From assembly GCA_964552235.1 (NCBI GenBank), contig CAZKGO010000012.1, forward strand, positions 1-64,000: DNA of 64,000 nucleotides, given 5' to 3'. Shown piece by piece: positions 8,647 to 16,892 of the stretch. This DNA comes from CAVTHK01 sp964552235 (lineage in GTDB: Bacteria > Spirochaetota > Spirochaetia > SZUA-6 > CAVTHK01). The notes beneath the pieces were generated by a model. The model had not been told where the DNA came from, made no database searches, and saw only the letters and a program-made list of their open reading frames with translations. The position numbers and the translations under genes are program-made. Each line of letters starts with the position of its first letter. Position 1 is the stretch's first letter.

Positions 8647-9114
8647 CTACCTGGGCCTCACCGACATGTACTCTTCGAGCTCGTGAATGTGGAAACTCTG
8701 TTGCGAGATCACGTGCTCCTGCTGGCTGATGTACTCCTGCACGACGTCGCGCATGGACACCACGCCGACGACCTCGTCATTTTCGACCACCGGCAGGTGG
8801 CGCACTTTCTTCTCGATCATCAAGCCCATGCAGTCATGGACTCTGGTGTCCGGACGAACGACCACCACCCGCGAACTCATGACCTCCTTGACCCGTGTGA
8901 TGGCCGCGTCCCTTCCCTTGATCATGTCCCTGCGCGCGTGATCCCGCTCCGAGAAGACTCCGTGCAACTTGCCGGTCTCGTCGATTACCATGACGGCCCC
9001 TATGTCGTGCTCGGCCATGATCTCGAGGGCTTGGTACACGGTGGCGTCCGGGCCTACCGCAAACACCTGTTTCGGTCTTCCTGCAAGAAGGTCCCTTACC
9101 TGCAACTTGTCCAT
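8647..9114 (-). CDS. CBS-domain pair protein
   Basis: A 155-residue soluble protein made almost wholly of two CBS motifs: residues 8-65 (VYQALEIMAEHDIGAVMVID, HGVFSERDHARRD) and 73-130 (VHDCMGLMIEKKVRHLPVVE, VVGVVSMRDVV). Such stand-alone pairs bind adenine nucleotides and tune a partner protein. The start was chosen at MDKLQVRDLL because GGGAGGAAT lies ten bases upstream; a longer in-frame extension has composition unlike protein. The gene converges on the histidine kinase with 51 bases between stops. Partner unknown. Confidence 0.85.
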   Translation of the reverse strand: MDKLQVRDLLAGRPKQVFAVGPDATVYQALEIMAEHDIGAVMVIDETGKLHGVFSERDHARRDMIKGRDAAITRVKEVMSSRVVVVRPDTRVHDCMGLMIEKKVRHLPVVENDEVVGVVSMRDVVQEYISQQEHVISQQSFHIHELEEYMSVRPR

Positions 9115-9660
9115 TGCCGCATTCCTCCCGTCAAAGACCTGCGTGCAACCCTTCCTTGTGGCCAGCCTCCCGCGGCCGCGATTCTGATGCGAGCACGACT
9201 CCTGCTCTCTGCCGATGCCACAGCCGACGTCGCACCGATGCGCACGGGCGCAGGTTCGATCCGTCGTGCGAGCGCTGCCCTGGCTGGTATGGGACAAAGC
9301 GATCGGGTCTGCAAGAGAGGCGCAAGGCGCAATGGCGTTTCCGGCGACCGCCACGCGCCGATGCTGGACGTAACCTCCGCGCCCCTGACCGGCCCGCTGC
9401 CGGGCCACAGCCCGCCCGACGGGTCCGGCACGCTCTCAGAGCCAGGCTCAAGGTAGACCGCCGTCACCTGCGGCCCGTCTTCGGCAGCCCTCACTCCTCC
9501 GATACGATCTGGGCAAGGCGGAGCCATGCACCCCACCGGCCCGCCGGGCGCAACTTCAACGCCAAGTCCAAGTTACGGCGGTCCCGCAACACTGACGCCG
9601 GCCGCAAGCCCAGTCCCCTGCGACGGGCTCGCGGCCTCTTCCACGCATCAGCGCCGGCTG
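9115..9660. other. 546-base stretch without a recognisable gene
   Basis: Short open frames on both strands here have Arg/Pro-rich composition and no family motifs, so they look like GC-rich shadows. The region carries the upstream side of the CBS gene at its left end and the 3' side of the isomerase gene at its right end. I see no tRNA, terminator or repeat I can support. Confidence 0.5.
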
Positions 9661-10452
9661 TCAGCCCTTGTTCCACCGTTGGAGCGCGCGCCTGCTCGCC
9701 AGGGCGAGCTCGAGCGACCGGTTCTCGACGGCGACGATCCGGTCGCTCGCGCCGTAGCCTCGAAAAAAAGCCGAGAAATCCACGGAGCTCTCCTCGAGGG
9801 AGACCTCGCCGTGCGCCTTGCCGCCAAGTGCGCCGCTTGCGTGGGCGTGGCGGATGCGGTCTCGGAAGCGGCTCGCGAAGCCCTCGATGTCGAGCCCGCG
9901 CAGACCGGCGTGGGCCACGTCGAAGGTCAGCCCGAGGTGGGGGAGCCGCTCGAGCACAAAGGCGATCTCATCCTCGATGCCGCAAAGCTTATCGGGTTTC
10001 GCGTCCATGTTCTCCATGCAGAGGAGCGGACGCCCCGAAGCGAGCGTCCCAGCGCTCTGCTCGAAGACCCTGCGGATCGATGCCACGACGTTCTCGAGCG
10101 ACTCCTCCCGGCTCAGCCTCTTGCCTTGCATCCCCGCATGGAACGTGAGCACGAGGGCGCCGCGCTCCGAGGCCAGGGCGATCTCGTCCCGGAGCTGGCG
10201 GACTGCCGCGTCGCGGATGTATGGGTTCGAGGCTCCGGGACTGAACTCGAAGTAGTTGGAGTGGAAGCTCACCCGGTCGAAGTCGAGCCCGTCGAGGAGC
10301 TGCCGGAACCCGGGGCGGGTGAGCCAGGCCAGGTTCAGCTCAATCCCGTCGAAGCCGTGGCGGTCCACCTCGAGCATGAGCTCCTTTCCGCCGGGGATGA
10401 TGCCCGAGAGGAGCTGCGGGACGAACGGCGAAAGGTTGGCGAAGATGCGCAT
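9661..10452 (-). CDS. Sugar phosphate isomerase/epimerase-like TIM-barrel protein
   Basis: A 263-residue protein of the xylose isomerase-like / AP endonuclease 2 superfamily. Visible barrel strands include GFDGIELNLAWL, RVSFHSNYFEF, ALVLTFHAG, PLLCMENMD and LGLTFDVAHAG; the His, Glu and Asp in those strands (FHAG, CMENMD, FDVAHA, RIRHAHASG) are the expected metal ligands. It is the last gene of the minus-strand Dpp-type operon, ten bases after the putative glycosidase, so it probably acts on the monosaccharide released from the imported oligomer. The specific substrate cannot be told. Confidence 0.75.
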   Translation of the reverse strand: MRIFANLSPFVPQLLSGIIPGGKELMLEVDRHGFDGIELNLAWLTRPGFRQLLDGLDFDRVSFHSNYFEFSPGASNPYIRDAAVRQLRDEIALASERGALVLTFHAGMQGKRLSREESLENVVASIRRVFEQSAGTLASGRPLLCMENMDAKPDKLCGIEDEIAFVLERLPHLGLTFDVAHAGLRGLDIEGFASRFRDRIRHAHASGALGGKAHGEVSLEESSVDFSAFFRGYGASDRIVAVENRSLELALASRRALQRWNKG

Positions 10453-10462
10453 GGGCTCGCCC

Positions 10463-12589
10463 TCAGCTCAGGTCCACGGCCACGACCTCGTGGCACTCTA
10501 CGCTCGGCACGGTGACGCGCAGCCGGCCGCCTTCGACGACGTACTTCGGTCTGCGCCGCGCAGTGAGCAGCTTGACCCGCGAGACCGACGCTCCCGCCGG
10601 AAGAGCCACGTCGACCTCGAGCGGTCCGACCGGGTAGAGCTCGCGGAACGATCCCCGCATCGCCATCGGGTTGGTCATGTTGACGATGTGCACAGTCAGC
10701 GACTCGGCCTGCCTCCACACCGCGAGGTCGAGGTAGCCGGGCCCCTTCACGACCACGGGAGGCGTCTCGTTCGTCGCCCACGCCACGGCTCCGGCCAGCA
10801 GCTTGAGGTGGTCGTGGATCAGCAGCTCGGAGAACGTGCGCTCGATGTCGATCGGGAAGTAGGCGACGCGCCCCCCGCCGGGCAGCTCGCGCAGGTACAG
10901 CTCCGCATGACCCGAGTCCTCCACGCGCGGGTACACTTCTTCCATCGGCAGGTCGGGATAGGGGGGAACCCAGGTCACGGGCGTCAGGGCGAAGGCTGCG
11001 GTCGGCTCGACGGGCAGCCGGTGCACGGCGTTGACGATGCGCTCGGCGTCCTCGAGCCCTGCCAGCAGCGGACCGCAGTCGGCCGAGGGGTGGATGCGCA
11101 GGTAGGAGTTGCGCAGCGGGCCCTGCACCTCGCCCGCCACGCGCACGCCGAACAGGTCGCCGAGGCCGAAGTCGGGGCGCCTGTGCCCGTGCTCGTCGCA
11201 GCGCGAGGTCTCGAAGGTGGCCACGACGCTGCCTCCTGAGCGCGCGAAAGCGCGGATCTGCTCGCACTGCCGGTCCGAGAGCGCAGCCACGTTGGCGAGG
11301 ATCAGGGTGCGGAAAGGCGCGAGGTGCTCGGGGTCGAGGTAGCCTTCGTGCACCATCTCGAAGGCAACGCGCGCCTCGACAAGGGCCTGGTAATAGCCTT
11401 CGATCGGTTGCTCAACCCACTTGCGCGCATCGGCCGGCATGCCCTCGGGCCCGCCGTAGTACGCGCCGGTCTGCTGCGAGTAGACCAGCGCGACGCGGGC
11501 CAGGTTCTCCGTGTTGCGCAGGTAGCGCTCGGCGCGGTGGTGCCAGCCGTAGATCTCCTCGACCACGGAGAGCCAGCGCCGGTCGGGGATCACGCCGCGG
11601 AACTTGGTGAACCAGGGCCGCATGCCCTGGGCGATGCCGTCGTGGGCCCAGATCTTCAGTTCGGCCGCGGTTTCGGTCGAGTCCTTCCACCGGTACTCCT
11701 CGCCCGCGCCGACGGAGAAAATGCCGCCTATCGGCTTGCGCCCTAGGCCTCCTCGGAACTCCTTGGCGCACTGGCCGTTGGCCCAGGGCGACATGTTCCC
11801 TCGCCTGCCCTGCCGGTCGGCGAACAGGATCGGCACGATCTCGCCCAGGCGCTTCATGTCGAGGCGGCTCAGCGCTCCGCCTCCGCTGTTGGGGATGTAG
11901 CTCGCGGCCGGGCGCACCTCCTTGATCGCCTTGTCCCACACTGCGCACAGCTCGAAGAGGCGGTCCTCCTTCCACGCCTCGTAGGCCTTCCAGGCCTCGT
12001 CGCGCGGGTTGTGGCAGGTGGTCGGAATCTCGCGGCCGCTGGCTTCGCGGAACAGGCGCCTGCAGCTTTCGCAGTAGCAGACCCCGTGGCCGTGCCAGCG
12101 GTTGGAGAAGATGCCGTCGATGTCGTAGAGCTCCGCGATCTCGCGGTGCACCCGTGTCATGAAATCGAAGTTGCAGGGACCGAGGGCGCAGGTGACCCAC
12201 AGCTCGGGGTCGGCCCAGTGGCGCCAGGGCTGGCCGTCGGCGAGGCGGTGGATCCACTCAGGGTGCGCGTCGAAGGCATCCTGGTGCACCGCGTGCGGGT
12301 CCGTGCGCGCGATCACTGCCATGCCCATCTTGCGGCAGCCGGCCACGAGGTAGCCAAAGGGATCGGAGTCTCCGAGCCAGCGGCTCCTGTGGTGGAAGGG
12401 GATCTCCGTCGGGTAGTAGCACATGTAGCCGCCGGCCGACAGCACCGCGCCGTCGCAGTGGGTGCGGCGGAAATAGTCGAGCCAGAGGTCGGGATCGAAG
12501 CGCCCGGGGTCGTTCTCCACCAGGGTGAGCTGGGCCCACCGCATGGCGCGCTCGAACGGATTGCCTGCGGCCTTCTTCTTCAATGTCAT
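10463..12589 (-). CDS. Putative glycoside hydrolase with beta-galactosidase-trimerisation-like domain
   Basis: A 708-residue protein without signal peptide, so cytoplasmic. The N-terminal two thirds looks like a TIM barrel of the hypothetical glycosidase group related to GH29/GH42 proteins: YYPTEIPFHH, HPEWIHRLADG, IDGIFSNRWHGHG followed by CYCESCRRLF, a cysteine pair seen in metal-stabilised relatives. From about residue 375 the LARVALVYSQQTGAYYGG ... EGYYQALVEA ... LILANVAALSD run is the trimerisation-type domain. Start set at MTLKKKAAG, with GAGGAG six bases upstream. It lies fourteen bases after the transporter ATPase and so belongs to the import operon. Exact family and substrate are uncertain. 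Confidence 0.7.
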   Translation of the reverse strand: MTLKKKAAGNPFERAMRWAQLTLVENDPGRFDPDLWLDYFRRTHCDGAVLSAGGYMCYYPTEIPFHHRSRWLGDSDPFGYLVAGCRKMGMAVIARTDPHAVHQDAFDAHPEWIHRLADGQPWRHWADPELWVTCALGPCNFDFMTRVHREIAELYDIDGIFSNRWHGHGVCYCESCRRLFREASGREIPTTCHNPRDEAWKAYEAWKEDRLFELCAVWDKAIKEVRPAASYIPNSGGGALSRLDMKRLGEIVPILFADRQGRRGNMSPWANGQCAKEFRGGLGRKPIGGIFSVGAGEEYRWKDSTETAAELKIWAHDGIAQGMRPWFTKFRGVIPDRRWLSVVEEIYGWHHRAERYLRNTENLARVALVYSQQTGAYYGGPEGMPADARKWVEQPIEGYYQALVEARVAFEMVHEGYLDPEHLAPFRTLILANVAALSDRQCEQIRAFARSGGSVVATFETSRCDEHGHRRPDFGLGDLFGVRVAGEVQGPLRNSYLRIHPSADCGPLLAGLEDAERIVNAVHRLPVEPTAAFALTPVTWVPPYPDLPMEEVYPRVEDSGHAELYLRELPGGGRVAYFPIDIERTFSELLIHDHLKLLAGAVAWATNETPPVVVKGPGYLDLAVWRQAESLTVHIVNMTNPMAMRGSFRELYPVGPLEVDVALPAGASVSRVKLLTARRRPKYVVEGGRLRVTVPSVECHEVVAVDLS

Positions 12590-12602
12590 GCTCCTCTTCG
12601 GG

Positions 12603-13622
12603 TCAGGTCTGGTCCGCGACGCCCTTGAGCGCAAGCTCGCCGGCGAAGTGGCAGGCGGCCCAGTGTCCGCCGCCGACGTCGCGCAGCGCCGGTGCTTCGG
12701 CGCCGCAGCGCTGCTGCGCGTAGCGGCAGCGCGGGTGGAAGTAGCAACCCGCAGGCGGGTGCGCCGGGTCGGCGACCTCGCCCTCGAGCCGGATGCGGCT
12801 GCCCTTGCGCCGCCCCCGCGGGTCGGGCCGCGGCACCGCGGACATCAGCGCCTCGGTGTACGGGTGGCGCGGCCGGAAGTAGAGCTCCGTGGTCGATGCG
12901 AGCTCCACGAGCTTGCCCACGTACATCACGGCGACCCGATCGCTCACGTGCTGCACGACGCTCAGGTCGTGGGCCACGAAGAGGTACGTGAGGGCGAACT
13001 CCTTCTGCAGGTCCTGCAGCAGGTTGAGGGTCTGGGCGCGGACGGACACGTCGAGGGCGGAGACCGCCTCGTCGGCCACCACCAGGCGCGGCTTCAGCGC
13101 GAGCGCCCGGGCGATGCCGATACGCTGCCGCTCGCCGCCGGAAAAGGCGTGGGGGTAGCGGCGGATGTATTCCGGCCGCAGGCCCACGCGCCGCAGCAGG
13201 GCGGCGACCCGGTCCTCGAGCTCGCGGCCCCTCGCGATGCCGTTGACGATGAGCGGCTCGCCCACGATCTGCAGCACCGACAGGCGCGGGTTCAGCGACG
13301 ACTGCGGGTCCTGGAACACCATGCGGATTTCGCGGCGGTAGGGCCGAACCTCGCGCCTCTCCAGCGCCGCGAGGTTTACGGTCCGGCCGTCGGCGCCCGT
13401 GTACAGGATCTCGCCCGCGGTCGGCTGGTAGACCCGCAGCACGCAGCGGCCGAGGGTCGTCTTGCCGCAGCCGCTCTCCCCCACGAGGCCGAGGGTCTCG
13501 CCTTCGTTGATGGCGAAGCTCACGTCGTCGACCGCCCTCACCCAGCCGCTGGATGCCTTGAAGATGCCGTGGCGCACGGGGAAGTGCATCTTGAGGCCCT
13601 TGATGTCGAGGAGGGCGCCCAT
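12603..13622 (-). CDS. ABC transporter ATP-binding protein, DppF/OppF type
   Basis: A 339-residue ATPase with Walker A GESGCGKTT, signature FSGGERQRIGIARAL, Walker B LVVADEAVSALD and the C-terminal oligopeptide/dipeptide domain with the CYFHPRC cysteine motif typical of DppF/OppF. The ATG overlaps the stop of the partner ATPase by one base (TGATG). Together the two ATPases energise the permease pair encoded upstream in the operon. All catalytic motifs are intact. The strand frame stays open far upstream, but that part is a shadow of the permease genes. Confidence 0.92.
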   Translation of the reverse strand: MGALLDIKGLKMHFPVRHGIFKASSGWVRAVDDVSFAINEGETLGLVGESGCGKTTLGRCVLRVYQPTAGEILYTGADGRTVNLAALERREVRPYRREIRMVFQDPQSSLNPRLSVLQIVGEPLIVNGIARGRELEDRVAALLRRVGLRPEYIRRYPHAFSGGERQRIGIARALALKPRLVVADEAVSALDVSVRAQTLNLLQDLQKEFALTYLFVAHDLSVVQHVSDRVAVMYVGKLVELASTTELYFRPRHPYTEALMSAVPRPDPRGRRKGSRIRLEGEVADPAHPPAGCYFHPRCRYAQQRCGAEAPALRDVGGGHWAACHFAGELALKGVADQT

Positions 13623-14653
13623 CAGCGAGCTTCCTTCGGCGCCTGCGCCGCGAGCGCCGCGAGGTCCGAGTAGAGGAGGCAGCGCACCGTGTGGGCCTCG
13701 CCGACGCGCTCTTCGGGCGGGCGCAGCGCGTCGCAGGAGCCGGCGATCGCCCGGTCGCAGCGCGGGTGGAAGGGGCAGCCCCCGGGCCTGCGGAACGGGT
13801 GCGGCACCATGCCGCGGATCGAGGCCAGGCGCGGGATGCGCTCGGTGGCCAGGCGCGGGATCGACTCCAGCAGCGCCCGCGTGTAGGGGTGCTTCGGCTC
13901 GTGGAAGATCGCGTCGACCGGGCCGCTCTCGGCCACCTCGCCGAGGTACATCACCACCACCTCGTCGGCGATCTCGGCCACCACGCCGAGGTCGTGGGTG
14001 ATAAAGAGGACGGCCATCCCGTACTCCTGCTGCAGCCCCTCGATCAGGTCGAGGATGGTGGCCTGGGTCGTGACGTCGAGGGCCGTGGTCGGCTCGTCGG
14101 CGATGAGCAGGCTCGGGTTGCACGAGAGGGCCATGGCGATCATGGCCCGCTGACGCATTCCGCCCGAGAGCTGGAAGGGGTATGTGTCGAGGCGTGTCTC
14201 GGCCTTGGGGATGCCCACGTGGCCCAGCAGCTCGACGGCCCTGGCGCTCGCCTCCTCGTCGCTCATGGCGGTGTGCAGCCGGATCGCCTCGGTGATCTGG
14301 TCGCCGATGGTGTGGAGGGCGCTCAGGCTGCTCATCGGCTCCTGGAAGATCATCGCGATCTCCCTGCCGCGAATGGCCCGGATCTCCTCGCCCCGCGGAT
14401 CGAGGGCCGCGAGGTCGATCGTGGCGCCGTCGCGCCGCATCAGGATCTCGCCGGCGACGATGCGTCCGGGAGCGTCGACGATCTGCAGGATCGAGCGGGC
14501 GGTCACGGACTTGCCGCAGCCGCTTTCGCCCACCAGGCAGATCGTGCGCCCCTTGGGGATCGAGAAGTCGACTCCGTTGACCGCCTTGACCACGCCTTCG
14601 TCCGTGAAGAAGTGAGTGGCAAGGCCGCGGACCTGCAGGAAGATCTCGTTCAT
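13622..14653 (-). CDS. ABC transporter ATP-binding protein, DppD/OppD type
   Basis: A 343-residue ATPase with Walker A GESGCGKSVTA, signature LSGGMRQRAMIAMAL, Walker B LLIADEPTTALDVT and the switch His in FITHDLG. The C-terminal domain ends with CPFHPRCDRAIAGSC, the usual cysteine motif of this family. It is preceded by permease C with nine bases between them. It pairs with the DppF-type ATPase encoded next. Confidence 0.92.
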   Translation of the reverse strand: MNEIFLQVRGLATHFFTDEGVVKAVNGVDFSIPKGRTICLVGESGCGKSVTARSILQIVDAPGRIVAGEILMRRDGATIDLAALDPRGEEIRAIRGREIAMIFQEPMSSLSALHTIGDQITEAIRLHTAMSDEEASARAVELLGHVGIPKAETRLDTYPFQLSGGMRQRAMIAMALSCNPSLLIADEPTTALDVTTQATILDLIEGLQQEYGMAVLFITHDLGVVAEIADEVVVMYLGEVAESGPVDAIFHEPKHPYTRALLESIPRLATERIPRLASIRGMVPHPFRRPGGCPFHPRCDRAIAGSCDALRPPEERVGEAHTVRCLLYSDLAALAAQAPKEAR

Positions 14654-14662
14654 GCCTCCCCC

Positions 14663-15826
14663 TCAGGTCCCGTACGGGTCGGCCGCGTCGCGCAGGCCGT
14701 CGCCGAGAAAGTTCATGGCGAGCACCACGACGATCACCGCCACGGCCGGCGCAAAGAGCAGCCAGGGCGCCGTGGCCACCGAGCGGATATTCTGCGCGTC
14801 CTGCAGCAGCACGCCCCAGCTCACCACCGGCGGCCGCAGCCCGATGCCGAGGAACGAGAGCGACGTCTCGCTGATGATCATCTGCGGGATCGCCAGCGTC
14901 ACGCGGGCGATGATGTGGCTGGTGGCCGACGGCACCATGTGGTGCAGGATCACCCGCATCTCCGAGCAGCCGTCGAGGCGGGCGGCCGTGACGAAGTCCT
15001 CGTGGCGAAGAGCCGCGAAGCGGCCGCGCACTTCGCGGCCCAGCGCGGTCCAGCCGATGATCGAGAGGATCACGGTGATGGCGAAATACACCCGCAGCGG
15101 CGGCCACGACAGAGGAATGGCTGCCGCGAGCCCCATCCACAGCGGGATGTACGGGATCGAGCGCAGGAACTCGATGACGCGCTGGATCGCCTCGTCGACC
15201 CTGCCGCCGTAGTAGCCGGAGATGCCGCCGAGGAGCACGCCGAGGAACAGGCTCAGGAACACACCTACGAGCCCGATCGACATCGACACCCGCGCGCCGT
15301 GGATCGTGCGCGAGAGGATGTCGCGGCCGAGCTTGTCGGAGCCGAGCAGGAACATGGGCGCCTTGGGGTCGACCGGGGTCACCAGGTGGCGCTGCATGGG
15401 CAGGAGGTTCCAGAGGCGGTACGGCTCGCCCTTCGCGAAGAAGCGCACCGGGACGACGACCGAGGGATCGCGGGCGATCTCGATGCGCAGCGACACGGGA
15501 TGGCGCCTGCGCGTGTAGCCGTAGACGTGGGGGTTCCAGCGCCGGCCCTGCGCGGTCTTTTCCAGGAACCGCACGCGTTGAGGCGGCGCGTAGGGGTACT
15601 CCGGCAGGTAGCGCTCGGTGGAGAACGGCGCGATCGGGTCCGCAAACACCGCCACCAGGTAGACCAGCAGCGTCACCGCCGCGCTCACGAGGGCGAGCCG
15701 GTGCTTGCGGAAGCGCCACCACACCAGCAGCCACTGCCCCGCCACCTCCACCCGCGACTCGGCCTCCAGGCGCTCGAGGGGCGGAGTCACGCGGGCGGCG
15801 GGCGCTGTCGCAAAGGGATCCGCCAT
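14663..15826 (-). CDS. ABC transporter permease, DppC/OppC type
   Basis: A 387-residue permease. The N-terminal helix (HRLALVSAAVTLLVYLVAVFA) is followed by a long periplasmic region at about residues 65-150 and then LGSDKLGRDILSRTIHGARVS, the DppC signature, and the EAA-type loop AARLDGCSEMRVILHHMVPSA. Start at MADPFATA with AGGGGAG upstream. The periplasmic insertion is longer than in Escherichia coli DppC, as in many sugar-oligomer transporters of this class. It forms a heterodimer with the DppB-type permease. Confidence 0.9.
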   Translation of the reverse strand: MADPFATAPAARVTPPLERLEAESRVEVAGQWLLVWWRFRKHRLALVSAAVTLLVYLVAVFADPIAPFSTERYLPEYPYAPPQRVRFLEKTAQGRRWNPHVYGYTRRRHPVSLRIEIARDPSVVVPVRFFAKGEPYRLWNLLPMQRHLVTPVDPKAPMFLLGSDKLGRDILSRTIHGARVSMSIGLVGVFLSLFLGVLLGGISGYYGGRVDEAIQRVIEFLRSIPYIPLWMGLAAAIPLSWPPLRVYFAITVILSIIGWTALGREVRGRFAALRHEDFVTAARLDGCSEMRVILHHMVPSATSHIIARVTLAIPQMIISETSLSFLGIGLRPPVVSWGVLLQDAQNIRSVATAPWLLFAPAVAVIVVVLAMNFLGDGLRDAADPYGT

Positions 15827-15840
15827 GAGCAACTCCCCTC

Positions 15841-16827
15841 TCAGCCCAGCCGTATCCTCGGGTCGAGGACGGCGAGCAGGATGTCGGAAATCAGCGTGCC
15901 GATCACCGTCAGCGCGCTGAGCAGCAGGATGAAGCTCCCGGCCAGGTACATGTCCTGCGAGATCAGGGCCTGAAAGAGCAGCGGCCCGGCGGTCGGGAGG
16001 CTCAGCACGATGGCGGTGACCGTCGCCCCGGAGACCAGCGTGGGGAGGTACCAACCCACGGTGCTCACGAACGGGTTCAACGCCGCCCGCACGGGATACT
16101 TCATCAGCAGGCGCAGCTCCTTGAGGCCCTTAGCGCGGCCGGTCACGACGTAGGGCTTGGAGAGCTCGTCCAGGAGGTTGGCCCGCATGATGCGGATCAG
16201 GCTCGCGGCTCCGCCGGCTCCGAGTACGATCACCGGCACGACCAGGTGCTGGAGAAAGTCCCAGAGCTTGGCCAGGCTCCACGGGGCGTCGCGGTACTCC
16301 GGCGAGAACAGCCCTCCCACGCTCTGGCCGAACCAGGCAAAGGCCGCGTACATCAGGACCAGCGCGAACAGAAAGCTCGGAATGGCCAGGCCGATGAAGC
16401 CGAACAGCGTCGCGACGTAGTCGCCGAGGGAGTACTTGCGGACCGCCGAGTAGATGCCCACGGGAAACGCGATGATCCAGATCAGCATGAGGCTCGAGAA
16501 GGAGACCGCCACCGTAAGGCCCATTCTGCTCCAGATCATGCCGGCGACCGGCTGGTTCCACTGGAACGAGAAGCCGAAGTCGCCCCGCAGAAGGATCCCG
16601 GTGATCCACTTGAAGTACTGCACGGTGAGCGGCCGGTCGAGCCCGTACTGCCGCTTGAGCGCCTCGACCTGGCCCGCTTCGAGGCTGACGCCCTGGGCGT
16701 CGAGCGTGGCCATGAGCGAGGTGAGGTAGTCGCCCGGAGGCAGCTGGATGATGACAAAGGTCACGAACGAGATCACCAGCAGCGTCGGGACCATGTAGAT
16801 GACCCGCCGCCCGATGTACTTGAGCAT
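15841..16827 (-). CDS. ABC transporter permease, DppB/OppB type
   Basis: A 328-residue permease beginning MLKYIGRRVIYMVPTLLVIS, the standard DppB opening. Six helices are visible, with the EAA loop RAKGLKELRLLMKYPVRAALNP and the periplasmic GLDRPLTVQYFKWI stretch. It begins 65 bases after the binding-protein gene; that spacer holds a GC-rich stem-loop. The start chosen is the first Met that gives the conserved N-terminus. Confidence 0.92.
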   Translation of the reverse strand: MLKYIGRRVIYMVPTLLVISFVTFVIIQLPPGDYLTSLMATLDAQGVSLEAGQVEALKRQYGLDRPLTVQYFKWITGILLRGDFGFSFQWNQPVAGMIWSRMGLTVAVSFSSLMLIWIIAFPVGIYSAVRKYSLGDYVATLFGFIGLAIPSFLFALVLMYAAFAWFGQSVGGLFSPEYRDAPWSLAKLWDFLQHLVVPVIVLGAGGAASLIRIMRANLLDELSKPYVVTGRAKGLKELRLLMKYPVRAALNPFVSTVGWYLPTLVSGATVTAIVLSLPTAGPLLFQALISQDMYLAGSFILLLSALTVIGTLISDILLAVLDPRIRLG

Positions 16828-16850
16828 TCCGGGACTCTCCGCGGCAACGA

Positions 16851-16878
16851 GGAGGCCCCGCCTCGCGGCGAGGCCTCC
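16851..16878 (-). other. Intercistronic GC-rich stem-loop after the Dpp-type binding protein
   Basis: Twenty-eight bases fold into a twelve-position stem with eleven pairs and one C-A mismatch, closing a four-base loop. It begins fifteen bases after the stop of the binding-protein gene and ends 24 bases before the permease start. There is no following U-tract, so it is more likely an mRNA-stabilising or attenuating hairpin than a full terminator. Similar hairpins follow the other three intact binding-protein genes in the window. Confidence 0.7.
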
Positions 16879-16892
16879 GGCGCTTCGTTTCG

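Noticed and set aside
9253..9262. GGTTCGATCC, resembling a tRNA T-loop
   Set aside because: The flanking bases do not form the T-stem, and no acceptor or anticodon arm can be drawn around it.
13623..15734. N-terminal extension of the DppF-type ATPase frame over two other genes
   Set aside because: The extension is Arg/Pro/Gly-rich shadow sequence; the ATPase begins at 13622 with a normal N-terminus.
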